Shown: one piece after another, positions 30,110-37,721 of the stretch
Position numbering within the stretch: the stretch's first letter is position 1
How the letters are laid out: each line of letters begins with the position of its first letter
Notes under the pieces: model-generated
Seen by the model: the letters and a program-made list of their open reading frames with translations, nothing else
Told to the model about the DNA's origin: nothing
The model's database searches: none
From: an uncultured Alphaproteobacteria bacterium
Lineage (GTDB): Bacteria > Pseudomonadota > Alphaproteobacteria > HIMB59
Direction: 5' to 3'
Length of the DNA: 51,536 nucleotides
NCBI GenBank assembly: GCA_902515765.1
Contig: CABXVZ010000006.1
Coordinates: forward strand, 1 to 51,536
Made by a program: the position numbers and the translations under genes

Positions 30110-30334
30110 ATGCAAAATCAAGAAATAATTCAGATAATTGAAAATCTTAAAGGAAGAAGAGATTACGAAGAGAAGAAAGCCTTAAAATTGGGTTTTACCT
30201 CACTTTATTCCTATTTTGAAGATAAATTCTCTAAACAAGAAGAATTAATAGAAGCTAAAAAAAAAGATATAGAAGAAATTAAATCTGATAGCGAATTAAA
30301 AGACAAAGAAAAAAAAACCTGTAGTTGTTGCTAA
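30110..30334 (+). CDS. Small coiled-coil protein with a CSCC C-terminus
   Basis: No family is recognised. The 74-residue protein is strongly charged and helical, with a likely coiled coil between about 40 and 68 (EELIEAKKKDIEEIKS), ending in TCSCC. Three Cys in the last four residues suggest metal binding or a disulfide/thiol role; this is inference. No Shine-Dalgarno is visible. It lies 107 bases after the rhodanese gene, which makes a sulfur or metal link conceivable. Confidence 0.7.
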   Translation: MQNQEIIQIIENLKGRRDYEEKKALKLGFTSLYSYFEDKFSKQEELIEAKKKDIEEIKSDSELKDKEKKTCSCC

Positions 30335-30394
30335 ACACAGCTTACGTTAAGTAATAATAAATATTCTTTTAATATTTAATTTTTATAAAACTAG

Positions 30395-30544
30395 ATGATA
30401 AAGACTCTTTTAATATGCTTTCTAATAGTAACTGTGGTTGAACTAATTTTTTATTTTGGAAAAAGAGATAGTTTTTGGAGATATTTGAGAAATAGAATTT
30501 TATACTATGCTGTCTGTTTCGTGGTTATATTTATTTTTTTATAA
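30395..30544 (+). CDS. Small membrane protein, 49 residues
   Basis: The frame ATG 30395 to TAA 30544 encodes two hydrophobic segments (about 4-21 and 37-48) around a basic-aromatic middle (KRDSFWRYLRNRI). No homologue is recognised. It lies between the CSCC protein and a terminator-like hairpin, on the same strand, which supports expression. Confidence 0.5.
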   Translation: MIKTLLICFLIVTVVELIFYFGKRDSFWRYLRNRILYYAVCFVVIFIFL

Positions 30545-30564
30545 TTAATTACGATTTTTTTTGT

Positions 30565-30589
30565 AGGAGGCCTGACTTTATGACCTCCT
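30565..30589 (+). terminator. Terminator-like hairpin
   Basis: AGGAGG (30565-30570) pairs with CCTCCT (30584-30589) around a 13-base loop, followed by T-rich sequence. It would close the plus-strand rhodanese/CSCC/small-membrane group before the convergent ABM gene. Confidence 0.45.
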
Positions 30590-30646
30590 TGATTTTAACT
30601 TTGTTTTTCTAAAGAATAGACAACATCAACATTATTAAATTTAAAT

Positions 30647-31111
30647 TTATTTTATATTTTCTAATGTAACTTCTTCAGAGAACTGATCATTTAACCGGTC
30701 AAGTTTTTCTTCATCGTCATTATTTGAAAAAATATCTTCTCTAAAATATCCCACACTAGTAGTTTTGAAATGTTTAAATGGAACATTAAGATTATTAATA
30801 GCTTCAATAGTTTCTTGGTTTAGGTTGCCGTACACTTCTATTTCAAACTTTTCTGCTAATTCTTCATGTTTAAGAACATAAGATTTCACTGGTGGATTAT
30901 TTATATGTTTAATCATTGCCCTAGAATTTCTGTAGACCTCAGTCCACGTAAATTCATTTTTATCATGAGGGTCTTGATCAAAAGTGTGAATTAACATGTC
31001 TGGTTCAGAGTTTTTTACTGAACTATCAACTTCATTAGCTATTTTAAGATAGTCATTAATTTTTCCATCTTTAACTCTAATTCTAGCAATTAGGATAAAA
31101 GGATTAGACAT
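30647..31111 (-). CDS. ABM-domain (putative quinol monooxygenase) protein
   Basis: The 154-residue protein has an N-terminal antibiotic-biosynthesis-monooxygenase (dimeric alpha-beta barrel) domain: FILIARIRVKDGKINDYL (about 5-22), a middle strand FTWTEVYRNSRAMIKHI and a later extension of about 50 residues. Members oxidise quinols or act on small aromatics without a cofactor; the substrate here is unknown. It follows a 63-residue hypothetical gene by eight bases on the same strand. Confidence 0.72.
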   Translation of the reverse strand: MSNPFILIARIRVKDGKINDYLKIANEVDSSVKNSEPDMLIHTFDQDPHDKNEFTWTEVYRNSRAMIKHINNPPVKSYVLKHEELAEKFEIEVYGNLNQETIEAINNLNVPFKHFKTTSVGYFREDIFSNNDDEEKLDRLNDQFSEEVTLENIK

Positions 31112-31119
31112 AAGTAAAA

Positions 31120-31311
31120 CTAAAGATTTAAATTAAAAACTCTTTTATCTTTTAAGTCTTTGATTTCAATTATCTTAAATTTATTAGTTTTTTGGAGTTT
31201 TTCACCTTTAGAAGTAATGAATGACTTCATTTTATTCACTTCTCCCTCAGACATTTTCCTTTGATATTTTAGAGTATAGTTCTTAGATCCAATTTTAAAT
31301 ATTGTGTTCAT
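31120..31311 (-). CDS. Hypothetical protein, 63 residues
   Basis: No family is recognised. The protein is basic and beta/alpha mixed, with no signal or membrane segment. It heads the pair with the ABM gene and its start faces the operator-like dyad at 31381-31396, so it is probably expressed from the shared divergent promoter. Confidence 0.6.
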   Translation of the reverse strand: MNTIFKIGSKNYTLKYQRKMSEGEVNKMKSFITSKGEKLQKTNKFKIIEIKDLKDKRVFNLNL

Positions 31312-31380
31312 TTTAATATATATTTTATTACTTTTTACATTGTTATATCAAGCCTTAGCTATCTAACCAAACTTTTTAAA

Positions 31381-31396
31381 TTGAAATCAATTTCAA
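31381..31396. promoter_or_regulatory. Operator-like palindrome TTGAAAT-CA-ATTTCAA
   Basis: Perfect seven-base arms separated by two bases lie in the 182-base region between divergent starts at 31311 (minus) and 31494 (plus). The position and symmetry fit a dimeric repressor or activator controlling both sides. No regulator gene is adjacent. Confidence 0.5.
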
Positions 31397-31493
31397 AGAA
31401 TTATGACTTATTTGCATTATTATATTGAATAAATTAATTTATGATTCTTAATCAATAATAATTTATATATTAATTAATAGGAGAATTTTAAAA

Positions 31494-31793
31494 ATGGAAA
31501 AAATGATGTTAGCCATAGGCAAATTTAAAGAGGGAGAAGGTCACTTTGAAAAATTTATGCAATTTTTTCAATCTGATGAAGGTATGGAAATGAGAAGAAC
31601 TGTAGCTCATGTTGAAAAAACTGTTCCAGGTATATTACCTGATAAAAGTGGAATTATGTTTAAAGTTCATGTGCATAACGAACAAGGGATGAAAGATTTA
31701 GTAACTGGAAGAAATCCTGTGATGAAGCCAATTTATGATGAGTGCATTGAAAGTATAGAGCTTTTTGAATTAACATCTTTAAGCACAGATTAG
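31494..31793 (+). CDS. Hypothetical protein, 99 residues (accessory cassette, first gene)
   Basis: No firm family. The protein has a ferredoxin-like alternation of strands and helices (MMLAIGKFKEGEGHFEKFMQ at the start, KSGIMFKVHVHNEQGM near 50-65), so a dimeric alpha-beta-barrel-like fold is possible. GGAG precedes the ATG. It forms a tight plus-strand group with the cupin and NTF2-like genes (13 and 20 bases apart). Confidence 0.7.
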   Translation: MEKMMLAIGKFKEGEGHFEKFMQFFQSDEGMEMRRTVAHVEKTVPGILPDKSGIMFKVHVHNEQGMKDLVTGRNPVMKPIYDECIESIELFELTSLSTD

Positions 31794-31806
31794 CAAGGAG
31801 AAAATA

Positions 31807-32154
31807 ATGGGGATAGAAATAAAAGATTTTAACAACCCTGATGTCCACAATAATAATTTCAATAATGCTTTAGTTGATACTGTTAAAGTTGGAGAACAAA
31901 GAATGATGAGAATTACTGCTAAACCAGGTTGGAAATGGTCTAATGATGTAAAGCCGCATGTTGGTACTGAAAGTTGTCAAACTAGACATTTAGGTTATAT
32001 TGCATCAGGTTCTGTTTGTGTTCGAATGGATGATGGAACAGAAGCAACTTACTCTTCAGGACAAGTTTATTCTATTGATCCAGGTCATGATGGCTGGGTT
32101 GTAGGAGATGAAACTGCAGTGATGATTGAATTTCATGGCGCCTGGGGAGAATAA
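31807..32154 (+). CDS. Cupin-domain protein
   Basis: This is a 115-residue single-domain cupin. Cupin motif 1 is visible as PGWKWSNDVKPHVGTESCQTRH (PGWKWS about 39-44 and HVGTESCQTRHLGYI about 50-64) and motif 2 as IDPGHDGWVVGDE. Metal binding through the His/Glu residues is likely. Substrate unknown; related small cupins bind sugars or small acids. AAGGAGA lies at the right distance from the ATG. Confidence 0.83.
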   Translation: MGIEIKDFNNPDVHNNNFNNALVDTVKVGEQRMMRITAKPGWKWSNDVKPHVGTESCQTRHLGYIASGSVCVRMDDGTEATYSSGQVYSIDPGHDGWVVGDETAVMIEFHGAWGE

Positions 32155-32174
32155 TTAAAATTTAAGGAGAAATA

Positions 32175-32495
32175 ATGTCTTTATTAGAAAAATACAATCA
32201 TGTTTTTATGAACAAAGATGAAGCTGGAATGAACGAAGTTCTTCATGACGACTATACTTTTACAATGCATGCATCAGGAAATGTTTTAACTAAACAAGAT
32301 GTAATTAAGTGGGCTATGAGCGATGATATCAATAGAGAAAAAGTTAGAATTCTTTATGAAAATGATGAGATAGGAGTCGAGCACTCTTTTGTAACTTTTT
32401 CAGATGGAAATACTCAGGCTGTAATGGCAGTCTTTAAAATGAAAGATGGAAAAATTTTCTCTCTAGAAACTGGCGCCACAAATATGCCTAAGTAA
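32175..32495 (+). CDS. NTF2-like / SnoaL-like protein
   Basis: This 106-residue protein fits the NTF2-like cone fold: N-terminal helices (LLEKYNHVFMNKDEAGMNEVL), the strand HDDYTFTMHASG, the DVIKWAM helix, and three later strands ending MKDGKIFSLETGAT. Members are isomerases, dehydratases or binding proteins for small molecules; the function here is unknown. AAGGAGA precedes the ATG. It ends the three-gene cassette, and its stop abuts the stop of the convergent MazG-like gene. Confidence 0.75.
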   Translation: MSLLEKYNHVFMNKDEAGMNEVLHDDYTFTMHASGNVLTKQDVIKWAMSDDINREKVRILYENDEIGVEHSFVTFSDGNTQAVMAVFKMKDGKIFSLETGATNMPK

Positions 32496-32867
32496 TTAAG
32501 TTATATATTTAGAAAGGTCTGGTTTAAAATAATTCGGACCTTTCATGACTTTCCCCGCTTCATTATAAATTGGCTTACCATCTTTTCCTAATTTACTCAT
32601 ATTAGAATTCTGAACCTCATCAAAACACATATCTAAATTAATACCAAAAGCATGCCCTGCCCCATAAGTAACATATAAAATATCTGTTAATGCATCCGCT
32701 ACCTCTAATAAATCTTTTTCATAAATAGCTTTTTTGAGTTCATCTAGTTCTTCTTTAATTAAATCAATTCTTAGTTTATTGGTTTTTTCATCACTAAAAT
32801 TTGCTTTAACTTTTACTTCCTGACCGTATGTCTGCATGAATAATTTAACTTTTTCAAAATTCGTCAT
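32496..32867 (-). CDS. MazG-like / PRA-PH superfamily nucleotide pyrophosphohydrolase
   Basis: This 123-residue all-alpha NTP pyrophosphohydrolase-like protein has the Mg-binding pattern DLIKEELDELKKAI (about 34-47) and DLLEVADALTDILYV (about 52-66), i.e. ExxE and ExxD. The tail KLGKDGKPIYNEAGKVMKGPNYFKPDL is typical of the phage/eukaryote-like group that is often annotated as phosphoribosyl-ATP pyrophosphohydrolase-like. It may cleanse the nucleotide pool. Confidence 0.85.
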   Translation of the reverse strand: MTNFEKVKLFMQTYGQEVKVKANFSDEKTNKLRIDLIKEELDELKKAIYEKDLLEVADALTDILYVTYGAGHAFGINLDMCFDEVQNSNMSKLGKDGKPIYNEAGKVMKGPNYFKPDLSKYIT

Positions 32868-32952
32868 TTTTAGGGTATCCTTTCTCTATCTCGGTTAATA
32901 GTCAATTTTTACTAGTAAATAATATTTATTTGTAATAAAAATTATCAGCTAC

Positions 32953-33028
<76 letters not shown>

Positions 33029-33042
33029 CTTTCATTATTTAA

Positions 33043-34170
33043 CTAATTTAAATTTAATTCGTCAATTGATCTATCGTTACGGGATCGACTTAACTCTAAG
33101 AGTCCGCCTCGAGTATAACCATAAACATTAGTAATACTTAAATCATCTCTAAATTCATTTTTTAGCATTCCAACCAGCTTTCTTAGAGTGTTTTGATCAC
33201 TTGCTACGGGGTCGATAACGACTTTGCCTGAAATATTTTTTAGTTTGATTAATTTTGCAATTAATTGGATCGCTTCTCTATTTGTGTCAAATCTTTTTGC
33301 AGTACCTGTGTTTACATCTATGGCTGTGAGAGCATCCGTTTTACCTATCATAATATTTCCACCACTAGGTAAACTGTAATTATGACCAATTAAATAATCA
33401 ATCTTCTCTCCAAAATTGAATTGTTCTTCAATTTGTTCAGAAGACATTTCTTCACACATATTAGCAAAGCTAGAGTCTAATTTTTCATCCCAGTTTTTTA
33501 CTTTTTCAAAACGATCGTTATCACTAAAAATTATTTGGTCTGTATTTTTATCTGAATAGTCGCATACAAAGTTTTGATCAAAATAAGTATTTTGAAATAC
33601 TAGACCCTCTTCATTTAATTCCTTAGCATTCAATTCAATTTCTTTCCATTGTTGATTTAAAGTATTGAGTTCTGATTGAGCTATTTGAATATTTTCAGGT
33701 GTTAAATTATGACGTGCGATTAAACCAACCTCGGACTCACTAAGGGCATCCATAATTTGATCTTGCTGATTGGTATCTAAATTTTTTCTAGTTCTTCGAC
33801 TTAATATAATTTCATCTCCGTAAGGAAGTAAATTAATAAACTTACCAGTAAGGATAATATTATTAGTGAAAAGATGAACTTTATCTTTAGAGCCGATGCT
33901 TCTGACTTGTAGTAATAAAGTTTGGCCTTCGTGAGCCTTGTCTCCACTAGGTAAGTTTATTCTTTTAAAGAAACCTCGCTGATCGCCACTGCCATAGTTA
34001 ACAAAAGCTCCACTGTCGTTTGGTAAGATTTCAGTTATTTTAACTTTATAGATATCCCCTATTTGGACATCTTGATTGGGCTGGAATCTAATATTAACCA
34101 ACTCCCCTTCATTAAGTTTAACTCCACATTTAAAATTTTTGTAATTTGTAACAATAAGTTTTGTAGGCAT
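33043..34170 (-). CDS. rng: Ribonuclease G/E family endoribonuclease (short)
   Basis: RNase E/G proteins cut single-stranded RNA in rRNA maturation and mRNA decay. The S1 domain is at about 35-110 (IGDIYKVKITEILPNDSGAFVNYG region), the LSRRTRK segment at about 122-128, and the DNase I-like catalytic part has AIDVNTGTAKRF and VVIDPVASD with both catalytic Asp in place. At 375 residues it is shorter than E. coli RNase G (489) and lacks the C-terminal part, including the usual CPxC zinc-link, so it may not form the usual tetramer. It follows infA in order, with maf absent. Confidence 0.9.
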   Translation of the reverse strand: MPTKLIVTNYKNFKCGVKLNEGELVNIRFQPNQDVQIGDIYKVKITEILPNDSGAFVNYGSGDQRGFFKRINLPSGDKAHEGQTLLLQVRSIGSKDKVHLFTNNIILTGKFINLLPYGDEIILSRRTRKNLDTNQQDQIMDALSESEVGLIARHNLTPENIQIAQSELNTLNQQWKEIELNAKELNEEGLVFQNTYFDQNFVCDYSDKNTDQIIFSDNDRFEKVKNWDEKLDSSFANMCEEMSSEQIEEQFNFGEKIDYLIGHNYSLPSGGNIMIGKTDALTAIDVNTGTAKRFDTNREAIQLIAKLIKLKNISGKVVIDPVASDQNTLRKLVGMLKNEFRDDLSITNVYGYTRGGLLELSRSRNDRSIDELNLN

Positions 34171-34198
34171 GACATTGCTCCTTTTAGAAAATTATTCA

Positions 34199-34420
34199 TT
34201 AGTTTTTTGACCTAAATGTTATTCTGCCCTTAGTTAGATCGTATGGTGTCATTTCAACTGTGACCCTGTCTCCTGCTAGAACTCTAATTCTATTTTTTCT
34301 CATCTTGCCTGATGTATGGGCTATTACTTCGTGATCATTATCGAGTTTAACTTTAAACATTGCATTAGGAAGAAGTTCTGAAACTATACCTTGAAATTCG
34401 ATTGCATCTTCTTTGGACAT
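34199..34420 (-). CDS. infA: Translation initiation factor IF-1
   Basis: IF-1 is an OB-fold protein that blocks the A site during initiation. The 73-residue sequence is nearly canonical: [35 protein letters not shown] and [14 protein letters not shown]. It lies between hisD and rng, the usual alphaproteobacterial place. Confidence 0.98.
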   Translation of the reverse strand: MSKEDAIEFQGIVSELLPNAMFKVKLDNDHEVIAHTSGKMRKNRIRVLAGDRVTVEMTPYDLTKGRITFRSKN

Positions 34421-34431
34421 ATTTATGTATC

Positions 34432-35703
34432 TTATGTTTTGATTTTGCGAATTTCAACAGATAAAGCGTGTGCATCTAATCCTTCTTGTCTAGCTAATTC
34501 AACCGTTGGTTTTGAAATTTTCTTTAGAGTTTTGTTACCCGCATTAATAAATACAGTTTTTTTCATGAAGTCATCTACTCCTAGGCCTGAGGAAAATTTT
34601 GCTGTTTGATCCGTAGGCAAAACATGATTGGTTCCTATGGTATAATCACCTAAAGCTACTGGTGATTTCTCACCTACAAAGACGGATCCAGCATGAATAA
34701 TATTTTTTAAAAGATTTTTATTAAATTTTGAATGGATATGCAGGTGTTCTGGAGCAATGAAATTAGAAATTTCATATATATCTTTCTTACTGGATGCTAA
34801 AACTAAATAACAGTTATTTGTAATAGAACTAGAGACATTTTTAAGAGGAGTAGACTTCATAATTTTTGTAATTTCTATTCCAACTTTGTTGAGAATATTT
34901 TTAGAAGTAGCTAAGACATATGTTTTAGCATTAGGATCATGTTCAGCTTGTGCCAAAATATCGTATGCGATCCAATTAGTGTTTGATTTATTATTGGCTA
35001 TAACTAATACTTCTGATGGACCTGCGGGTAAATCAATTCCTATAATTCCAAAAAGTTGTTTTTTAGCTTCAGCCACATATTGATTTCCAGGCCCAAAGAC
35101 CTTATCCGCTTTAGCAATATTTTTAGTCCCAAAGGCAAAAGCTGCTATAGCTTGAGCTCCACCAATATTATAAACTTCATTTACTCCGCATAAATAAGCA
35201 GCCGCTAAAGTTAAATTAGAGGTTTCACCTTTTTGTGATGGCACACAAATCATAATATTGGGTACTTTAGCAATTTTAGCTGGAATACTGGTCATTAGGA
35301 CCGTTGAGGGGTAAGAAGCCATTCCACCAGGAATGTATAAACCAACATTTTCAATAGGATTCCATTGAATATAGAATTTAGAGTCTAATTGATCTTTAAA
35401 AGAATGAGATTTTTTAATTTGCTTGGAGTGGTAAAAATAAATTCTCTTATAAGCTAACTTTAAAGCATTTTTTTGTTTGGCACTGATTGAATCATAAGCT
35501 TCTCTTAATTGTTTTTTGCTAAATTTTATATTCTTTAAAGTAGCTTTTGGATTTTCAAACTTTCTAACATATTTCAGAATTGCTTTATCTCCATTTTTTT
35601 TAACATCTTCAATGATTGACTTCACAAGAGAATTAACTGAAGAATTATTATGTAGCGAGGTTTTAAGATTATTATAGATCCAACTCTTAGAAACTAGTTT
35701 CAT
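34432..35703 (-). CDS. hisD: Histidinol dehydrogenase
   Basis: HisD oxidises histidinol to histidine with two NAD and a zinc ion. The 423-residue protein has [33 protein letters not shown], the [14 protein letters not shown] region, and APEHLHIH with zinc ligands, and ends in a conserved [12 protein letters not shown]. It overlaps hisG by one base and precedes infA by 11 bases. Confidence 0.97.
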   Translation of the reverse strand: MKLVSKSWIYNNLKTSLHNNSSVNSLVKSIIEDVKKNGDKAILKYVRKFENPKATLKNIKFSKKQLREAYDSISAKQKNALKLAYKRIYFYHSKQIKKSHSFKDQLDSKFYIQWNPIENVGLYIPGGMASYPSTVLMTSIPAKIAKVPNIMICVPSQKGETSNLTLAAAYLCGVNEVYNIGGAQAIAAFAFGTKNIAKADKVFGPGNQYVAEAKKQLFGIIGIDLPAGPSEVLVIANNKSNTNWIAYDILAQAEHDPNAKTYVLATSKNILNKVGIEITKIMKSTPLKNVSSSITNNCYLVLASSKKDIYEISNFIAPEHLHIHSKFNKNLLKNIIHAGSVFVGEKSPVALGDYTIGTNHVLPTDQTAKFSSGLGVDDFMKKTVFINAGNKTLKKISKPTVELARQEGLDAHALSVEIRKIKT

Positions 35704-36335
35704 TAGAGTCCTTTTAACAACAGTTTCTTAATAAGGTTTTTCTTGGTGTCGTATGCAAAATAACTACTAATAATTACAGTTGATATATCATTGTTAATAA
35801 TCTTGTTTTCATAAAGTTGATTATCCTTTAGAGTTTGGCCAGACTGCACAAGATCTAAAATCATGTCTGCTACTCCATATTTTACAGCTAACTCAATAGA
35901 TCCATTTAATTTAATTGTTTCTGTTTGAATATTTAGTTCTTTGAAATAATTTTCTGAAATATTTTGAAATTTAGTTGCAACTTTATATACTTTTTTTTCA
36001 GAAAAGTTTATTTTTTTCATATCAGAGGCAATTGATATTCGACATTTACCAATATTTGTTTTTTTTAACATAACAATATTCTCAGCTGAATTTTCTAAAA
36101 TATCATCGTATCCAACAAAACCAATATCTGCAGCACCTAAAATGGTGTATGACCTGATGTCAGAGGGTTTTAATTTAATTATTTTAATCTCTTTTACGTT
36201 GGTATTAAAAGTTAATTTTCTAATCTCATCATCAAAAAAATCTTTTTCTATAATTAGACCTCTATTAGCAAGATACTTTACAACCTTGCTTTCAAGTCTC
36301 CCCTTAGGGCAAGCAATTATTAAACTAGAGTTCAT
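35703..36335 (-). CDS. hisG: ATP phosphoribosyltransferase, short form HisG_S
   Basis: HisG starts histidine synthesis by joining PRPP and ATP. The start at 36335 (MNSSLIIACPKGRL) fits the family; the frame is open further upstream but inside murA. PRPP-binding motif region is AVKYGVADMILDLVQSGQTL. At 210 residues it is the short form without the C-terminal histidine-sensing domain, which needs the HisZ partner; hisZ is not in this window. It overlaps murA by four bases (ATGA). Confidence 0.93.
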   Translation of the reverse strand: MNSSLIIACPKGRLESKVVKYLANRGLIIEKDFFDDEIRKLTFNTNVKEIKIIKLKPSDIRSYTILGAADIGFVGYDDILENSAENIVMLKKTNIGKCRISIASDMKKINFSEKKVYKVATKFQNISENYFKELNIQTETIKLNGSIELAVKYGVADMILDLVQSGQTLKDNQLYENKIINNDISTVIISSYFAYDTKKNLIKKLLLKGL

Positions 36336-37588
36336 TTTTTTCTTTTTATGTTTACGCCACATTTTTTTAATTTCAAATCAAAATCTTCATAACCTCTATC
36401 CAAATGATAAATCCTATTTATAGTTGTTGTCCCTTTAGAGATTATAGCTCCAATAATTAGCGAAAAACTTGCCCTTATATCTGTAGCCATTACTTCCGCT
36501 CCATATAATTCAGAGACTTTATTAATTTCTACTGTTTTTTCTTTAATCTTTAAATCGGCCCCAAACCTTCTTAGTTCTGGTATGTGAATAAAACGATTTT
36601 CAAAAATATTTTCTACGACCTTAGACCTTTGACCTGTTTTAAGGAGTGTCGCTATAACTTGTGCTTGGAGATCTGTGGGGTATCCTGGAAATTCTTTTGT
36701 AGAAATTTTTTTAATTGATTTAAGATTTTGGCAAGTAAATTGATAGGAACTATTTGATAATTTTTTAATTTTTAAACCCATAGATTTATATATTTCTAGA
36801 GGGTTTGTGAGATCATCTGGTTTAAAATTATTAAGCACTAGCTTTCCTTTTGAAGCCATAGTGGCCAATATATAAGAACCTGCCTCTACTCTATCTGGAA
36901 TAACCTCATGATTATGAAGATTGAGGTCCTCTACTCCATTTATCGTAATAGTTCTTTTATTAATTTTGATTTGAGCACCACAATTATTTAGAAACTTTAT
37001 TAAATCTATTACTTCGGGTTCAATAGCACAATTCTTCAGAATAGAATTACCTTTGGCTAAAGTTGCTGCCATTAATATATTTTGAGTAGCCCCTACACTA
37101 ATTTTAGAAAATTTATGTTTAATAGCTTTTAATTTACTGAACTTTCTTTCTGCCTGAACATAGCCATTGCGTATTGCTATCTTTACTCCCATTAGTTTTA
37201 GAGCTTTTAGATGTAAATCAATACCTCTCGTACCGATAGAGCAACCACCTGGAAGCGCTATTTTGAATTTTTTATATCGTGCAATGACAGGTCCCAACAA
37301 AACAATAGAGGCTCTCATTTGCCTTACATATTCATAATCAGCAGATTTTTTTGAAATGATAGAAGAATGAACTGCAAAAACATTTTTTTGAAAATCTACC
37401 CTACAGCCTAAATCCTTTAGAATAGATATGAGAAACCTTGTATCTCGCAAATTTGGAATATTTCCAATAAGACAACTCCCTTTAGCAAGAACAATAGAAG
37501 TCATAATAGGCAAAGAGGCATTTTTAGATCCAGATATATCTACCTCTCCACTTAAACTTACCGGTCCCTCAATGACAACTTTTTGCAT
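36332..37588 (-). CDS. murA: UDP-N-acetylglucosamine 1-carboxyvinyltransferase MurA
   Basis: MurA transfers enolpyruvate to UDP-GlcNAc in the first committed step of peptidoglycan synthesis and is the fosfomycin target. The 418-residue protein has GSKNASLPIM (about 20-29), the catalytic Cys in LPGGCSIGTRGIDLH (Cys present, so fosfomycin sensitivity is expected from the family), and the C-terminal RASFSLIIGA region. It lies four bases downstream of a 35-residue Lys-rich ORF. Confidence 0.97.
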   Translation of the reverse strand: MQKVVIEGPVSLSGEVDISGSKNASLPIMTSIVLAKGSCLIGNIPNLRDTRFLISILKDLGCRVDFQKNVFAVHSSIISKKSADYEYVRQMRASIVLLGPVIARYKKFKIALPGGCSIGTRGIDLHLKALKLMGVKIAIRNGYVQAERKFSKLKAIKHKFSKISVGATQNILMAATLAKGNSILKNCAIEPEVIDLIKFLNNCGAQIKINKRTITINGVEDLNLHNHEVIPDRVEAGSYILATMASKGKLVLNNFKPDDLTNPLEIYKSMGLKIKKLSNSSYQFTCQNLKSIKKISTKEFPGYPTDLQAQVIATLLKTGQRSKVVENIFENRFIHIPELRRFGADLKIKEKTVEINKVSELYGAEVMATDIRASFSLIIGAIISKGTTTINRIYHLDRGYEDFDLKLKKCGVNIKRKK

Positions 37589-37591
37589 AAT

Positions 37592-37699
37592 CTATTTAAT
37601 AATTTTTTTTCTTTTTTTTAAATTTTCTCTTAGTTTTTGAGCTAATTTTTCCTTTTTTAATTGCTCAATATTTTTTTTCTTAAGGTCTTGTTTCTTCAT
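37592..37699 (-). CDS. Tiny Lys-rich helical protein upstream of murA
   Basis: ATG at 37699 to TAG at 37592 gives a 35-residue peptide (MKKQDLKKKNIEQLKKEKLA... KIIK) made almost only of Lys, Glu, Gln, Leu and Asn. It sits in front of murA with a three-base gap. Similar tiny basic ORFs upstream of murA are known to me from Rickettsiales-like genomes, which supports a real gene; the function is unknown. With so much A in the sequence, chance opening cannot be ruled out. Confidence 0.5.
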   Translation of the reverse strand: MKKQDLKKKNIEQLKKEKLAQKLRENLKKRKKIIK

Positions 37700-37721
37700 A
37701 AATTATAACCACATAAATTAT

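Noticed and set aside
36336-36362. Longer N-terminus for hisG
   Set aside because: It lies inside murA; MNSSLIIACPKGRL at 36335 is the family start and overlaps the murA stop as ATGA.
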